This document shows, one piece after another, positions 53,390 through 62,727 of a stretch of DNA of 64,000 nt. Under the pieces are notes generated by a model. The model was not told the DNA's origin. It worked only from the letters and a program-made list of their open reading frames with translations, and ran no database searches. The DNA is from Phycisphaerales bacterium. GTDB taxonomy: Bacteria; Planctomycetota; Phycisphaerae; Phycisphaerales; SM1A02. A program made the translations under genes and the position numbers. How positions within the stretch are numbered: the first letter of the stretch is position 1; every line of letters begins with the position of its first letter. The stretch lies in assembly GCA_009691915.1 (NCBI GenBank), contig SIAD01000009.1:1-64000 (forward strand). The letters are read 5' to 3'.

Positions 53390-55204
53390 CTACCCGTGAA
53401 GCGACGCCATAACCGCCGCGACCACGGCCGCCGCTGCGACCTTCCCGCAGTCGAACTCGAGATATCGCGCTTCCCCCACAAGCTGCCGCGTTCTCTCGCG
53501 CGCGATGGGGTCAGGTGCCACAAGGCTCATGATGACGACGACTCCATGCTCATTGAGCACCTTCGCGATCTCGGCGGCGCGCCTTAGATTCTCACTGCGA
53601 TCCTCATCGGTGAATGAAAGGTCGCGGCTCAGTCCCGCGCGCAACATCTGACCATCGAGAACGATCGCGGCGTGCCCCAGATCCCACAACGCCCGCTCGA
53701 GCGCGAACGCGGCTGTGGTCTTGCCGCTTCCGGGCTTACCAAACAGCAGCACACTCAACGGCCGTTGACGCCACCTTGCCTCGCGCTCCTTCCCCGACAC
53801 CAGACTCCTTCCATGTGGCGCGTCGAGAGTCGCGACAGGCATCGTCTCCCAGTGCGCGCGTTTCGTGTGCGGGTCGAGGGCGTCGCCGGTGCGGATCATC
53901 CCCGCCCCAGCGGTCGCGTTCGTAAGTCGATCGATCACGATGATCGCTCCGGTCCCCTGCACGCTCGCATACGGATCGAACGCCAGCGGCACCTCCGCCT
54001 CGATCTCGACGCGGCCGATGTCGTTGAGCGCGAGCGTGTCGGCGACATGACTCTCAAGGGTGTCGACATCGACGCGGTGCTTGACCCGCACAACCCGTGC
54101 GTTCGTCGTGCGCGTCCCCTGCCGAAGCAGTACTTCGGCACCTGACATGAGCGGTGCCTCGACCATCCACACGAGATCCGCCTCAAAGCTATGGGCAACG
54201 ATCGCCTCGGCCGCCTTGGCGCCGCCACCGCCACCGACGATCAGATCCCCACGACTGCAATCGACCTCGTCTTCGAGCATCACAAGCACGCTCGATGGCG
54301 CGTGCGCGATCACGAGATCCCCGCCATCTTCCTCCGATCGAGCGAGGCGCCGGACCCGCGTCTCGACACCCCGTGGCAGCACCCGCACGCGATCGCCGAC
54401 CTTCACGCTTCCTGAGACAATTGACCCCGCGAAGCCACGGAAGTCCGGGGTCGGACGGATCACATACTGCACCGGCAGTCGAAACGGCGACTCCGCCGAC
54501 TGACCTTCGACCGGAATCGATTCGAGGAGTTCGAGAAGCGGCGACCCGCTGTACCACGGCGTGTTCGCGCCGCGCGTGACGACATTCTCCCCCGTCAGCG
54601 CGCTCACCGGAATCGCCGCAGGATCGCCGACCCCGATCTTTCTACAGACCTCGAGGAAGTCGCGCTCGATCTCCCGGAACCGCTCCTGACTCCACCCCAC
54701 AAGATCCATCTTGTTGACCGCCGCAACTACATGTCTGATTCCAAGAAGGCTGGCGATCGTCGCGTGCCTTCGCGTCTGACGCGACACGCCGTGGCGCGCA
54801 TCGATGAGCGTGATCGCCAGCTGGCAGTGGCTCGCCCCAGTAGCCATGTTGCGCGTGTACTGCTCGTGGCCCGGACAGTCGGCGATTATGAAACTGCGCT
54901 TGGCGGTGGCGAAGTACCGCCACGCAACATCGATCGTGATCCCCTGCTCCTGCTCGGCCTTGAGTCCGTCGACGACCAGCGCGAGATCGATCTCTCCACC
55001 GCGCGTCCCGTGCACCCGACTGGCCGCCTCGATCGCCCTGAGGTGGTCCTCGTAGATTCGACCCGAGTCATGAAGCAATCGGCCGATCAGCGTGCTCTTG
55101 CCGTCGTCGACCGATCCGCAAGTGAGAAACCTGAGCAAGTCGTTGCTTTCGTACCGCTCGAGGTACTCGCTCACCGACTGACCCTTGGAGAACGGCGCAG
55201 ACAC
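53390..55204 (-). CDS. cysNC: CysN sulfate adenylyltransferase GTPase subunit fused to degenerate APS kinase
   Basis: The product is 604 residues from GTG 55204 (TAGTG overlap with cysD). Residues about 20-440 are CysN: Walker A GSVDDGKS (30-37), DCPGH (109-113) and NKMD (164-167). With CysD it makes adenosine 5'-phosphosulfate from sulfate and ATP. Residues about 480-604 resemble APS kinase: P-loop GKPGSGKTT (489-497) and DEDRSENLRR. However, the usual LDGD is LDGQ (516-519), and the segment with DPKGLY and FTG(I/V)(S/D), about 40-45 residues, is missing after YLEF. The kinase half is therefore probably inactive; a separate complete cysC lies at 57938. Confidence 0.9.
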   Translation of the reverse strand: MSAPFSKGQSVSEYLERYESNDLLRFLTCGSVDDGKSTLIGRLLHDSGRIYEDHLRAIEAASRVHGTRGGEIDLALVVDGLKAEQEQGITIDVAWRYFATAKRSFIIADCPGHEQYTRNMATGASHCQLAITLIDARHGVSRQTRRHATIASLLGIRHVVAAVNKMDLVGWSQERFREIERDFLEVCRKIGVGDPAAIPVSALTGENVVTRGANTPWYSGSPLLELLESIPVEGQSAESPFRLPVQYVIRPTPDFRGFAGSIVSGSVKVGDRVRVLPRGVETRVRRLARSEEDGGDLVIAHAPSSVLVMLEDEVDCSRGDLIVGGGGGAKAAEAIVAHSFEADLVWMVEAPLMSGAEVLLRQGTRTTNARVVRVKHRVDVDTLESHVADTLALNDIGRVEIEAEVPLAFDPYASVQGTGAIIVIDRLTNATAGAGMIRTGDALDPHTKRAHWETMPVATLDAPHGRSLVSGKEREARWRQRPLSVLLFGKPGSGKTTAAFALERALWDLGHAAIVLDGQMLRAGLSRDLSFTDEDRSENLRRAAEIAKVLNEHGVVVIMSLVAPDPIARERTRQLVGEARYLEFDCGKVAAAAVVAAVMASLHG

Positions 55205-56103
55205 TAGAAGTAACCCTCGCGCTTCTTCTCTTCCATGCTCCCCGACTGATCATGATCGATGAGGCGTCCCTGCCGTTCGCTGGTCCTCGCGAGCAGCATC
55301 TCCTCGATCACCTTCTCCAACGTGTCTGCGTCACTCTCGATGGCACCGCTGAGCGGATAGCACCCGAGCGTCCGGAATCTCACGCGGCGCGTCTCGACCT
55401 TTTCCCCAGCCGCCAGAACCAACCGGTCGTCATCCTTCATGATGAGCATTCCGCCGCGCTCGACTACCGGCCGATCCTTCGCCAGGTAGAGCGGCACCAC
55501 CGGGAGCTGATGCCTATGGATGTAGATCCAGACATCGAGTTCGGTCCAGTTGGACAGCGGAAAGACCCGGATGGACTCGCGCTCGCCGAGCCTCGTGTTG
55601 TAGAGATTCCATAACTCCGGCCGCTGCGATTTTGGATCCCAGCGATGATTGCGATCCCGGAATGAGAAAATCCGCTCTTTCGCGCGACTCTTCTCTTCGT
55701 CGCGCCGTGCGCCGCCGATCGCGGCGTCGTGGTGTCCCGCCTCCAGCGCCTGCCGCAGCGCCTGCGTCTTCATGATGTCCGTGTGCACCTTGCTTCCATG
55801 CGTGATTGGTGAGATTCCCTGCCTCACGCCTTCCTGGTTGATGTGCACCGAAATAGTGAGACCGAGTCTCCGCATCGTCTCGTCACGGAAGGCGATCATC
55901 TCGCGGAACTTCCAGGTCGTGTCTACATGCAGCAAGCGGAACGGCGGCTTCGCGGGCCAGAATGCCTTCATCGCCAGATGAAGCAGCACCGTCGAGTCCT
56001 TACCAATCGAGTACATGAGGACGGGCCGTTCAAAACTGGCCGCCGTCTCGCGAAGGATGTGAATCGCCTCCGCCTCGAGTTCGTCCAGGTGCGTCAAGTG
56101 CAT
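55204..56103 (-). CDS. cysD: CysD sulfate adenylyltransferase small subunit
   Basis: The product is 299 residues. CysD is the ATP pyrophosphatase-fold subunit that adenylates sulfate while CysN hydrolyses GTP. The PP-loop is [13 protein letters not shown] (about residues 32-44). [51 protein letters not shown] and the C-terminal [27 protein letters not shown] (in pieces) match CysD throughout. It shares one base with cysNC and diverges from the SLC13 permease, with 47 bases between the starts. Confidence 0.96.
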   Translation of the reverse strand: MHLTHLDELEAEAIHILRETAASFERPVLMYSIGKDSTVLLHLAMKAFWPAKPPFRLLHVDTTWKFREMIAFRDETMRRLGLTISVHINQEGVRQGISPITHGSKVHTDIMKTQALRQALEAGHHDAAIGGARRDEEKSRAKERIFSFRDRNHRWDPKSQRPELWNLYNTRLGERESIRVFPLSNWTELDVWIYIHRHQLPVVPLYLAKDRPVVERGGMLIMKDDDRLVLAAGEKVETRRVRFRTLGCYPLSGAIESDADTLEKVIEEMLLARTSERQGRLIDHDQSGSMEEKKREGYF

Positions 56104-56150
56104 GGTCCGCTCGCCGAGGAAGCGTAGCGGTTTTGGCTACTCTGCCGTCG

Positions 56151-57941
56151 ATGGATCCCGCGTGGTGGCAGCCGTGGATGGTCGGAGGCGCACTCGTCTG
56201 TGCCATCGTGCTGCTGGTGCGAGGTCGCGCACCGGACATGGTGCTGATGGCGGCGGTCGTGGGGCTCGTGCTCTTCGGAGTCCTCGACCCCGGCGTCGCG
56301 GTCGCGGGATTCGGAAATGTGGGACTGCTCACCGTAGCCGCGCTCTTTATCGTGGCCGCAGGAATGCAGACGACCGGCACGATCCGGTGGGTCGCGGCGA
56401 TCATCCTGCGCCCGGGTGCCTCGCTGCGCGCCGCGCTCACCAACATGTGCGTGACTACCGCCGGGGCGAGCGCCTTTGTCAACAACACGCCGCTGGTCGC
56501 GGTGCTGACACCGGCCTCGATCGAGTACGCGCGCCGGGAGCGGTTCTCCCCCTCGAAACTTCTCATCCCGATGTGCTTCGCGACGACGCTCGGCGGGACA
56601 ATCACACTCATCGGCACGAGCACGAACCTCGTCGTCGCCGGACTCGTTGAGTCGGATGCGAAGTCCGCCGCAGCTGGGCTCAAGCCCATCGGGTTCTTCG
56701 ACTTCTCGATCATCGGCCTCGTCGTCGCTGCGGTCGGGGTCGCCTACATAGTCCTGGCTGCACCAAAGCTCCTTCCAGACCGAGTTCCTGTCCTCGAACC
56801 TGGTGCCGATTCCCGTCAGTACACCGCGCGCCTCGCGGTTGTCCCCGGCGGCGCAATCGATGGAAGGTCCATCGTCGACGCTGGACTTCGCAGGCTGTCG
56901 GGGCTGTTCCTCGTAGAGATCGAGCGCGAGGGCGAGTCGATCGCTGCGCCAGCACCCGAACAGAGACTCCGCGGCAATGATCATCTCGTCTTTGCTGGCG
57001 CCGTCGTGGAGATCGCGTCGCTGCGCGCGATCCCTGGGCTTCGCGCTGTCGATGACGGTAGTGCCCCTGCGGCGAAGCGGGGAACGCGACTTGTCGAGGC
57101 GGTTGTCTCCAACTCCTTTCCCGGACTCAACCAGTCGATCCGCGAGTTTGGATTTCGCGCGCGCTACGACGCTGCGGTCATCGCCGTCGCGCGCAACGGT
57201 GAGCGGGTCCTCGGCCGCATCGGCGACATCACTTTGCAGACCGGGGACACGCTCCTCGTCGAAACGAGCGATGCATTCCTCGAGCGAAACCGCACGAGCC
57301 GCGACTTCTATCTCGTCAGTCAACTCGCTGGAGGCGAGATTCGTCCCGAACGCGCCGGCATCGCGCTGACCATCGTGGTCCTCATGATCGCCGCCGCGAC
57401 CTACACGGGCGACATGCTTGGACCCGCGCTCGTGGCGGCGATTGCGATGGTCGTCACGGGGTGCCTGCGTGCCTCAGAGGCTCGTGCCTCGATCGATCTC
57501 TCGATTCTGCTGGTCATCGGCGCGGGACTCGGCCTCTCAAGGGCGGTCGAGTCAAGCGGACTCGGCTCGACGCTTGGACAACTCATCGTCGACCTCGGGT
57601 CGGGATCAGTGATCGCAAGCCTCGTCTGCGTCTACCTCGCCACCACAGTCCTGACGAACTTCATCTCCAATGCCGCCGCGGCGGCCATCATCTATCCGCT
57701 CGCGCTCGGCACGGCAATCCAGGCGCACACAGATCCGATGCCATTCGTCTTCGCGGTGCTCTTCGCCGCAAGTGCGGCGTTCTCCACTCCGATCGGCTAC
57801 CAGACGAATCTCATGGTCTACGGTCCCGGTGGCTACCGCTTCTCCGACTTCGTGCGATTCGGACTTCCTCTCAATCTGATTGCACTTGTCGTCACTATCG
57901 CCATGCTCGTGTGGAAGTATCCGCTGACGGTAGCGCCATGA
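56151..57941 (+). CDS. SLC13-family anion permease with RCK_C domains (probable sulfate uptake)
   Basis: The product is 596 residues from ATG 56151; TTG 56133 is also possible. Two membrane halves of about five or six helices flank a soluble part. The halves carry the characteristic repeated hairpins: SAFVNNTPLVAVLTP and GTSTNLV in the first, and LTNFISNAAAAAIIYPLA and PIGYQTNLMVYGPGGY in the second. Residues about 215-395 hold two TrkA-C/RCK_C modules (for example GGAIDGRSIVD and TLQTGDTLLVE). SLC13-type carriers with RCK_C are commonly sulfate transporters, and the adjacent cysD, cysNC and cysC support this. It overlaps cysC by four bases. Confidence 0.88.
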   Translation: MDPAWWQPWMVGGALVCAIVLLVRGRAPDMVLMAAVVGLVLFGVLDPGVAVAGFGNVGLLTVAALFIVAAGMQTTGTIRWVAAIILRPGASLRAALTNMCVTTAGASAFVNNTPLVAVLTPASIEYARRERFSPSKLLIPMCFATTLGGTITLIGTSTNLVVAGLVESDAKSAAAGLKPIGFFDFSIIGLVVAAVGVAYIVLAAPKLLPDRVPVLEPGADSRQYTARLAVVPGGAIDGRSIVDAGLRRLSGLFLVEIEREGESIAAPAPEQRLRGNDHLVFAGAVVEIASLRAIPGLRAVDDGSAPAAKRGTRLVEAVVSNSFPGLNQSIREFGFRARYDAAVIAVARNGERVLGRIGDITLQTGDTLLVETSDAFLERNRTSRDFYLVSQLAGGEIRPERAGIALTIVVLMIAAATYTGDMLGPALVAAIAMVVTGCLRASEARASIDLSILLVIGAGLGLSRAVESSGLGSTLGQLIVDLGSGSVIASLVCVYLATTVLTNFISNAAAAAIIYPLALGTAIQAHTDPMPFVFAVLFAASAAFSTPIGYQTNLMVYGPGGYRFSDFVRFGLPLNLIALVVTIAMLVWKYPLTVAP

Positions 57942-58555
57942 CCGAGCAGAGCCCAGCGCCCACGACCGGGACCGTTCCCCACGAGGCAATTGCTTTCGCT
58001 CGTCGCGCCGAACTCCTCGGCCACCGTGGCTTGACGGTCTGGCTCACGGGGCTCCCCGCTTCTGGCAAGTCGACTATCGCGCTCGCGCTCGAAGAATCTC
58101 TCCTGGAGTCGCGCCGCGCTGCAGTCACTCTCGATGGGGACACGCTGCGACATGCCCTCAATGCCGGCCTCACCTTCGACGCTGCGGGTCGTGCGGAAGC
58201 GGTCCGTCGCGCAGGTGAGGCCGCGCTCCTCATCGCGCAGTCGGGGTCGATCGCCATCGCCAGTCTCGTCAGTCCCTACCGAAGCGACCGCGACCTGGTC
58301 CGTGCGCGCCACGCGACTCTCGGCATCGGGTTCCTCGAAGTCTTCGTCGATGCACCCATTGAAGTGGTAAAGGCCCGTGACCCCAAGGGCCACTACAAGA
58401 TGGCGTTAAAGGGCGAGCTTCCCGCCTTCACCGGCGTCAGCGATCCGTACGAACCGCCGCTATCGCCGGAAGTGCATCTGCGTACTTCCGACACGACGCC
58501 CGCGGAGTGCGTGGCCACCCTTATGAGCGCGATCGCCGCGCGAACGGCCTCGTAG
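57938..58555 (+). CDS. cysC: APS kinase CysC, stand-alone
   Basis: The product is 205 residues from ATG 57938 (ATGA overlap with the permease). It phosphorylates adenosine 5'-phosphosulfate to PAPS. The P-loop is GLPASGKST, LDGDTLRHAL has the conserved Asp, and FLEVFVDAP, ARDPKGHY and FTGVSDPYEPP form the substrate and lid regions that are lost from the kinase half of CysNC. DAAGRAEAVRR replaces the usual DRxENxRR, a modest change. It is probably the working APS kinase of this organism. Confidence 0.93.
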   Translation: MTEQSPAPTTGTVPHEAIAFARRAELLGHRGLTVWLTGLPASGKSTIALALEESLLESRRAAVTLDGDTLRHALNAGLTFDAAGRAEAVRRAGEAALLIAQSGSIAIASLVSPYRSDRDLVRARHATLGIGFLEVFVDAPIEVVKARDPKGHYKMALKGELPAFTGVSDPYEPPLSPEVHLRTSDTTPAECVATLMSAIAARTAS

Positions 58556-58565
58556 CATCGATTAG

Positions 58566-59159
58566 TTGCGCTGGTTCTGGATCATCATCGCACTCGTGGG
58601 TGCCGCCACGACGGCAGTCCTGCTTCGACCCACGATCGATGCGCCCGCGCCTGCCGCTCCACAGGCGCCATCGGCTCCACCGACGCCACCCGCACCGATC
58701 ACCCGCCTTGACTCACGAACTATCCGACTCGACGACACCTTCGATATCACCGGTGCCGGGTCGCCGATCGACCCCTTCCTCATCAACTGGCCGCTGCTCA
58801 TATCGCCCCAGGTGAAGGACGCACCAATGGACGCGGTCGAGATACCGGCATCGATCAGGCAACTCGATGGCGCGAGCGTCCAGATCAGCGGGTACCTCGC
58901 CCCTCCCGTCGCCGTCGACGAAACCGGCGAACTCCTCGTGATGCGCAATCGCTGGGATGGATGCTGCATCGGCACACCGCCGACGCCATACGACTGCATC
59001 GAGGTCACACTCACCGAGAAGGTGCCAGTGCGCGGGAAGCACCTCATCCAGTTCGGCACCGTGCGCGGACGCCTGCGCGTGGAGCCGTTCATGGCCGGCA
59101 AGTTTCTCCTCGGCCTGTACCGAATCGAAGACGGCGAGGTTGAGGGATTCGGAAACTAG
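58566..59159 (+). CDS. Membrane-anchored DUF3299-like protein
   Basis: The product is 197 residues with a TTG start ten bases after cysC. A single N-terminal helix (RWFWIIIALVGAATTAVLL) is followed by a Pro/Ala-rich linker, so the domain is outside the membrane. QISGYLAPP, LLVMRNRWDGCCIGTPPTPYDCIEVTL and a closing GKFLLGLYRIE fit DUF3299, small exported domains of unknown role with a CC-G-PP segment. The assignment to that family is from memory of its signature. Confidence 0.6.
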   Translation: MRWFWIIIALVGAATTAVLLRPTIDAPAPAAPQAPSAPPTPPAPITRLDSRTIRLDDTFDITGAGSPIDPFLINWPLLISPQVKDAPMDAVEIPASIRQLDGASVQISGYLAPPVAVDETGELLVMRNRWDGCCIGTPPTPYDCIEVTLTEKVPVRGKHLIQFGTVRGRLRVEPFMAGKFLLGLYRIEDGEVEGFGN

Positions 59160-59203
59160 CGCCCAGTGGTGTAGTTTCGCGCCAGAAGCAACCACACACA
59201 CCA

Positions 59204-60232
59204 ATGACCGAGACTCCCAGGACCCTCTTCGCACGACCCAACGACACTCTCCCAGCGAGCGACCTCGGCACCTTCGAGATCGTGCGTCGCCTCCCCGTGA
59301 CAACCTGGGCGCTCAGACCACACACCGCTGTTCCTTCGGTGCCACCATCAAGAGAGGCTGCGACCGCCGCCGAATCGGTCGGCCGTCTCGCGGGCTGGAT
59401 CGAAGCGACACCGTGGTGCGCTCCCGTACTCGCGCAACTCTCATCCAAGTACACGCTGCCGCGCGAACGACGCTCCCTGCGGACCACCTCGGCATGGCTC
59501 GGGATAGCCTCTGACTCACAAGATCGCCTGGCGACTGTCCCGCCGCCACCCCAGTGGCTCGGTGCGATCCTCACGGGATGGGACGCTGCGGTCACCCACA
59601 ATGAGCGTGACGGCTCGTCAGATACACCCAACGCCTTCGAGCGCGCTTCGTGGACACTCTGGCTCTTCGGAATCACCCAGCCGTTCTCAAACGCCAGCGA
59701 CTCGATCGCTGGCGCTCACGCCGCGCAGATGATCGCCCGCTCGATGCACCTACCAGCGCCACTGATCGCTGGGTGGCCAGCGCGCGACCCAGAGCGCATC
59801 ACCCTGCAGCGCCTGCGCGCCAACGCTCTCGATCTCGTCCGCTACGAGCGGTGGCATCGCGCGTGGCTCACGGAAGTTGCGCACGAAGCGGATCGCCTGC
59901 TTGACACGCTGCGCGCGCTTGGTGCCGAGCGCGCGAGGATCATCGGCATCGCCTCGGCCATGCGAGCTCCCAGACACTGCGTCGCGCTCGCGGAGTCACT
60001 GGTCGCGCAGCCGCGAATGACGGTCGCCGACAGTGCCGCCCGCATGGAACTCACCTTCCGCGCCGCGCAGGCGATCGTCGACAAGTTCGTCAGCGATGGG
60101 ATTCTCCGCGAGACGACGGGGCGAAAGCGGGATCGTGTCTACCAGTGCGATGCGACAGCAAACCTTGTAATCCCAGCTGCCGCTCTCACCGAACCGGGGC
60201 CTGCTGTGACGCCGCTTGCTCGTCGTCCTTGA
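59204..60232 (+). CDS. Winged-helix protein resembling the C-terminal part of Fic/DUF1612-type proteins
   Basis: The product is 342 residues. Residues about 270-325 form a helix-turn-helix of the type found after Fic domains (LVAQPRMTVADSAARMELTFRAAQAIVDKFVSDGILRE in pieces, then TGRKRDRVYQ). The middle (FERASWTLWLFG, AHAAQMIARSMHLP) is helical. No HPFxxGNGR Fic motif is present, so AMP transfer is not predicted. It is likely a DNA-binding regulator or the antidote-like part of a system, but no partner gene is seen. The 3' end overlaps the lipoprotein gene on the other strand by 47 bases. Confidence 0.5.
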   Translation: MTETPRTLFARPNDTLPASDLGTFEIVRRLPVTTWALRPHTAVPSVPPSREAATAAESVGRLAGWIEATPWCAPVLAQLSSKYTLPRERRSLRTTSAWLGIASDSQDRLATVPPPPQWLGAILTGWDAAVTHNERDGSSDTPNAFERASWTLWLFGITQPFSNASDSIAGAHAAQMIARSMHLPAPLIAGWPARDPERITLQRLRANALDLVRYERWHRAWLTEVAHEADRLLDTLRALGAERARIIGIASAMRAPRHCVALAESLVAQPRMTVADSAARMELTFRAAQAIVDKFVSDGILRETTGRKRDRVYQCDATANLVIPAAALTEPGPAVTPLARRP

Positions 60233-60686
60233 GCTGCTCCGCGTCGGCCTCAGGAACTGCGGGAAGTTCAACCGCTTCCGCCGAGTCCTTCGCGCCCGTC
60301 TTGTAGAAGCGCGCGACATACCGATAGAGGAACTGCCCTGGCTGCACGGGGGCCCACGATGACACCGGCCCCGTGGGCGAGAGACTCGCCTTCACAACTC
60401 CCGCGCCTGCGGGTCCCTCGGCGGCATCGAGTCCCTTGGACCACTGGACATAGTCGGCACCGACGGCGTCGGCTGCCTTAATCGCCTCGGGGCCGCCGAA
60501 GCTCCCCGCGCTCACGAATGTCGAAGTTCCGATCAGCCCGACACCGGCGGGCCTCGCGGAGACGGCTGTCGCGCTCGCACCGGCATCAAACCTCGCCCCC
60601 TGGTAACTGGCCAGGAACTGATTAGTGCATCCCCCAAGAGCGATAATGCCCACGAACAGGGCGAGGATCTCACGCATTCCCTTCAT
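60186..60686 (-). CDS. Hypothetical lipoprotein
   Basis: The product is 166 residues from ATG 60686. Residues 1-19 are a lipoprotein signal with the lipobox LGGC (Cys about residue 20, followed by TNQF). The mature part contains [12 protein letters not shown] and [15 protein letters not shown], features of small bacterial lipoproteins in which a conserved Gly-x-Ser follows a strand, and ends in a charged tail ([12 protein letters not shown]). No function can be assigned. It is divergent from the dusB-like gene by 31 bases. Confidence 0.7.
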   Translation of the reverse strand: MKGMREILALFVGIIALGGCTNQFLASYQGARFDAGASATAVSARPAGVGLIGTSTFVSAGSFGGPEAIKAADAVGADYVQWSKGLDAAEGPAGAGVVKASLSPTGPVSSWAPVQPGQFLYRYVARFYKTGAKDSAEAVELPAVPEADAEQLKDDEQAASQQAPVR

Positions 60687-60717
60687 AGGATCGATCCTAC
60701 GCCAACACGGTAACTGC

Positions 60718-61776
60718 ATGCTCACAATCGGATCGGTCCAACTTCAGACTCCCTTGCTTCTGGCACCGATCGCTGGCCACTGCGATCTGTCGTTCCGAAT
60801 CCTCTGCCGTGAGCAGGGTGGAGTGGGGCTGGCGAGCACTGATCTTCTCAACAGCCGCGCCATCCTCAAGAGTGCGCCGCGCACGCTGGAACTCGCGGCC
60901 ACCAACGAGTTCGACAACCCGTGCGGCATGCAACTCTACGGCAATTCAGAGGACCCGCTGCCCGAGGCCGCCTGCTGGGCCGTCGATCACGGGGCGAAGC
61001 TCATCGACATCAACATGGGATGCCCCGTAGACAAGGTCGCAAAGAAACACGGTGGCTCTCTTCTTCTTCGCGACTGCATCTCGACCATGAAACTCACTGA
61101 GCGCATTGTCGATGCCGTGCGCGCGCACTCCGGCGGCCGCGTTCCGGTGACTGCGAAGATGCGACTGGGGTGGGACGCACAGCACTTCGTCGCGCCGCAG
61201 CTGGCGCGCGACCTCGAATCCATCGGCGTCGAAGCGATCACCGTCCACGGTCGCTGGACCGTGCAGTTCTTCTCGGGCAAGGCCGACTGGGATCGCATCG
61301 GCGAAGTGGTGCGCGCGGTCAATCGCATCCCCGTCATTGGCAACGGCGATGTCACCGAGCCTGAACATGTCACCGCCCTGATGCGTCACACTGGATGTGC
61401 CGGTGTCATGATTGGTCGTGGCGCGCTGCGCACCCCGTGGATCTTCCGCCGAGCTGAGGCACTTCTCACTACCGGAACCGCCAGCGGCGAACCAACTCTT
61501 CTCGAGAAGTGCCGGGTCATTGCCCGCCACATCGAACTCCTCCAGACCTACGCCCCCTGCGAGCGCCTCGCGCAACACGCCATGCGCGGGAGGATCGCGT
61601 GGTACGGCAAGACGATGGGTCCGATAAAGCCGCTGAAGGAGGCGATTAGGACAGCCAATTCGCTTTCAGCCATGGCGGAAGCTGCCGATGACTGGATCTA
61701 TCGCCTCGAAAGCGGAGACATTGCTACTCCTGAAGATTCTGAGACTAATTCGCGCGGAATCTTCCGCACCGCTTGA
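60718..61776 (+). CDS. tRNA-dihydrouridine synthase (DusB type)
   Basis: The product is 352 residues from ATG 60718. Dus enzymes reduce uridine to dihydrouridine in the tRNA D-loop with FMN and [20 protein letters not shown] is the flavin-binding start, [16 protein letters not shown] has the catalytic Cys102, TAKMRLGW and ITVHGRW follow, and VIGNGDV and [13 protein letters not shown] bind the FMN phosphate. HYGK-type residues in the last domain ([11 protein letters not shown]) contact tRNA. It is encoded alone on this strand. Confidence 0.93.
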   Translation: MLTIGSVQLQTPLLLAPIAGHCDLSFRILCREQGGVGLASTDLLNSRAILKSAPRTLELAATNEFDNPCGMQLYGNSEDPLPEAACWAVDHGAKLIDINMGCPVDKVAKKHGGSLLLRDCISTMKLTERIVDAVRAHSGGRVPVTAKMRLGWDAQHFVAPQLARDLESIGVEAITVHGRWTVQFFSGKADWDRIGEVVRAVNRIPVIGNGDVTEPEHVTALMRHTGCAGVMIGRGALRTPWIFRRAEALLTTGTASGEPTLLEKCRVIARHIELLQTYAPCERLAQHAMRGRIAWYGKTMGPIKPLKEAIRTANSLSAMAEAADDWIYRLESGDIATPEDSETNSRGIFRTA

Positions 61777-61885
61777 CTTTCAAAAAACTCGCTCCAGAAT
61801 CCACCTATGTGATGCCTCCAGAAAAGGAGGTTGTCGTATAGGTTTGGATGGGGATCGGAATGGATGGTTGAAAGGGAAAAGGGAT

Positions 61886-62632
61886 ATGACAAACAAGTTG
61901 AGATCTGCTTTCTCGTTGCTGCTCGCGGTGGCGTGCATCGGCCCTGCGTCTGCTGCAGTCGCCGATGTTTCGGCACCCGGCTTCTCGTTCACTCTGTCGA
62001 CGCTCGGAAACACCGGGTCGACCAACTATGCCTCTGACTTCGGCACGGCCACGCAAGTGCCCGCCTACGGGTGGTTATTCGCCGGGGCGATGAACAATCC
62101 TGGTGTCGGCAACCTGACTTGGGCCTACCTCGTAGATCCTGATCCATTCATCACCGGCAACCTGTCTCTGACAAACACCACCGGACAGACGCAGGACTAC
62201 ATCATCGACTTCATGCTCAACATCGACCCAGTCTTGGGCGCGGGGAGCCATATCGCGGGTCAGGCCAGCGGATCCTTGACCGACGCCAATGGAAGTGGAG
62301 CGGCGTTGCTCACCTCGATATTGGGTGGCCCGGTTTACACGGCCCTCGGAGACGGAAACACAATTCAGGGGCTGATGTCAGGCGCGTCACAGAGCGTCTC
62401 CAGCTCATTTGGCACGGCATCATTCAGCGGCGGATCATTCGGGTACCCGATCGGGTCTCTCGTCGGTCCGGCTATACAGTCAACGATTGGGATTCGCTTC
62501 GCGTTCTCACTATCTGCGGGCGACTCGGTTTCGTTCTCAAGCATCTTCGTCGCCAATCCAATTCCTGGGCCGGGCGCCTTGGCGCTGGTCCTTGGTGTGG
62601 GATTGGCAGGGTCTAGGCGTCGGCGGCAGTAA
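61886..62632 (+). CDS. Exported PEP-CTERM-like protein 1
   Basis: The product is 248 residues from ATG 61886 after a purine-rich leader. Residues 1-24 form a signal peptide. The body is rich in Gly, Ser, Thr and Asn, with beta-strand-like repeats and no catalytic motif. The end (PGPGALALVLGVGLAGSRRRRQ, in parts: PGPGA, a hydrophobic helix, SRRRRQ) is the PEP-CTERM-like sorting signal of planctomycetes, which directs cleavage and surface or matrix display by an exosortase. An exosortase is not in this window. It is followed by a second such gene, 95 bases downstream. Confidence 0.78.
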   Translation: MTNKLRSAFSLLLAVACIGPASAAVADVSAPGFSFTLSTLGNTGSTNYASDFGTATQVPAYGWLFAGAMNNPGVGNLTWAYLVDPDPFITGNLSLTNTTGQTQDYIIDFMLNIDPVLGAGSHIAGQASGSLTDANGSGAALLTSILGGPVYTALGDGNTIQGLMSGASQSVSSSFGTASFSGGSFGYPIGSLVGPAIQSTIGIRFAFSLSAGDSVSFSSIFVANPIPGPGALALVLGVGLAGSRRRRQ

Positions 62633-62727
62633 CACAGTGCGCCTCTGAATTGCGAGGCACTCTGGATCGATCGCCGAAGGAATGGGAATAGGGATAGGGA
62701 TTCTTTAGGTTTGGGAAAGGGAAACAC

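Noticed and set aside
56094-57323. A 409-codon minus-strand frame opposite the SLC13 permease
   Set aside because: The plus strand encodes a clear membrane protein; the opposite frame is a hydrophilic mirror with no recognisable motif.
59204-60232. Fic AMP-transferase
   Set aside because: Only the winged-helix part resembles Fic proteins; the HPFxxGNGR active-site motif is absent.
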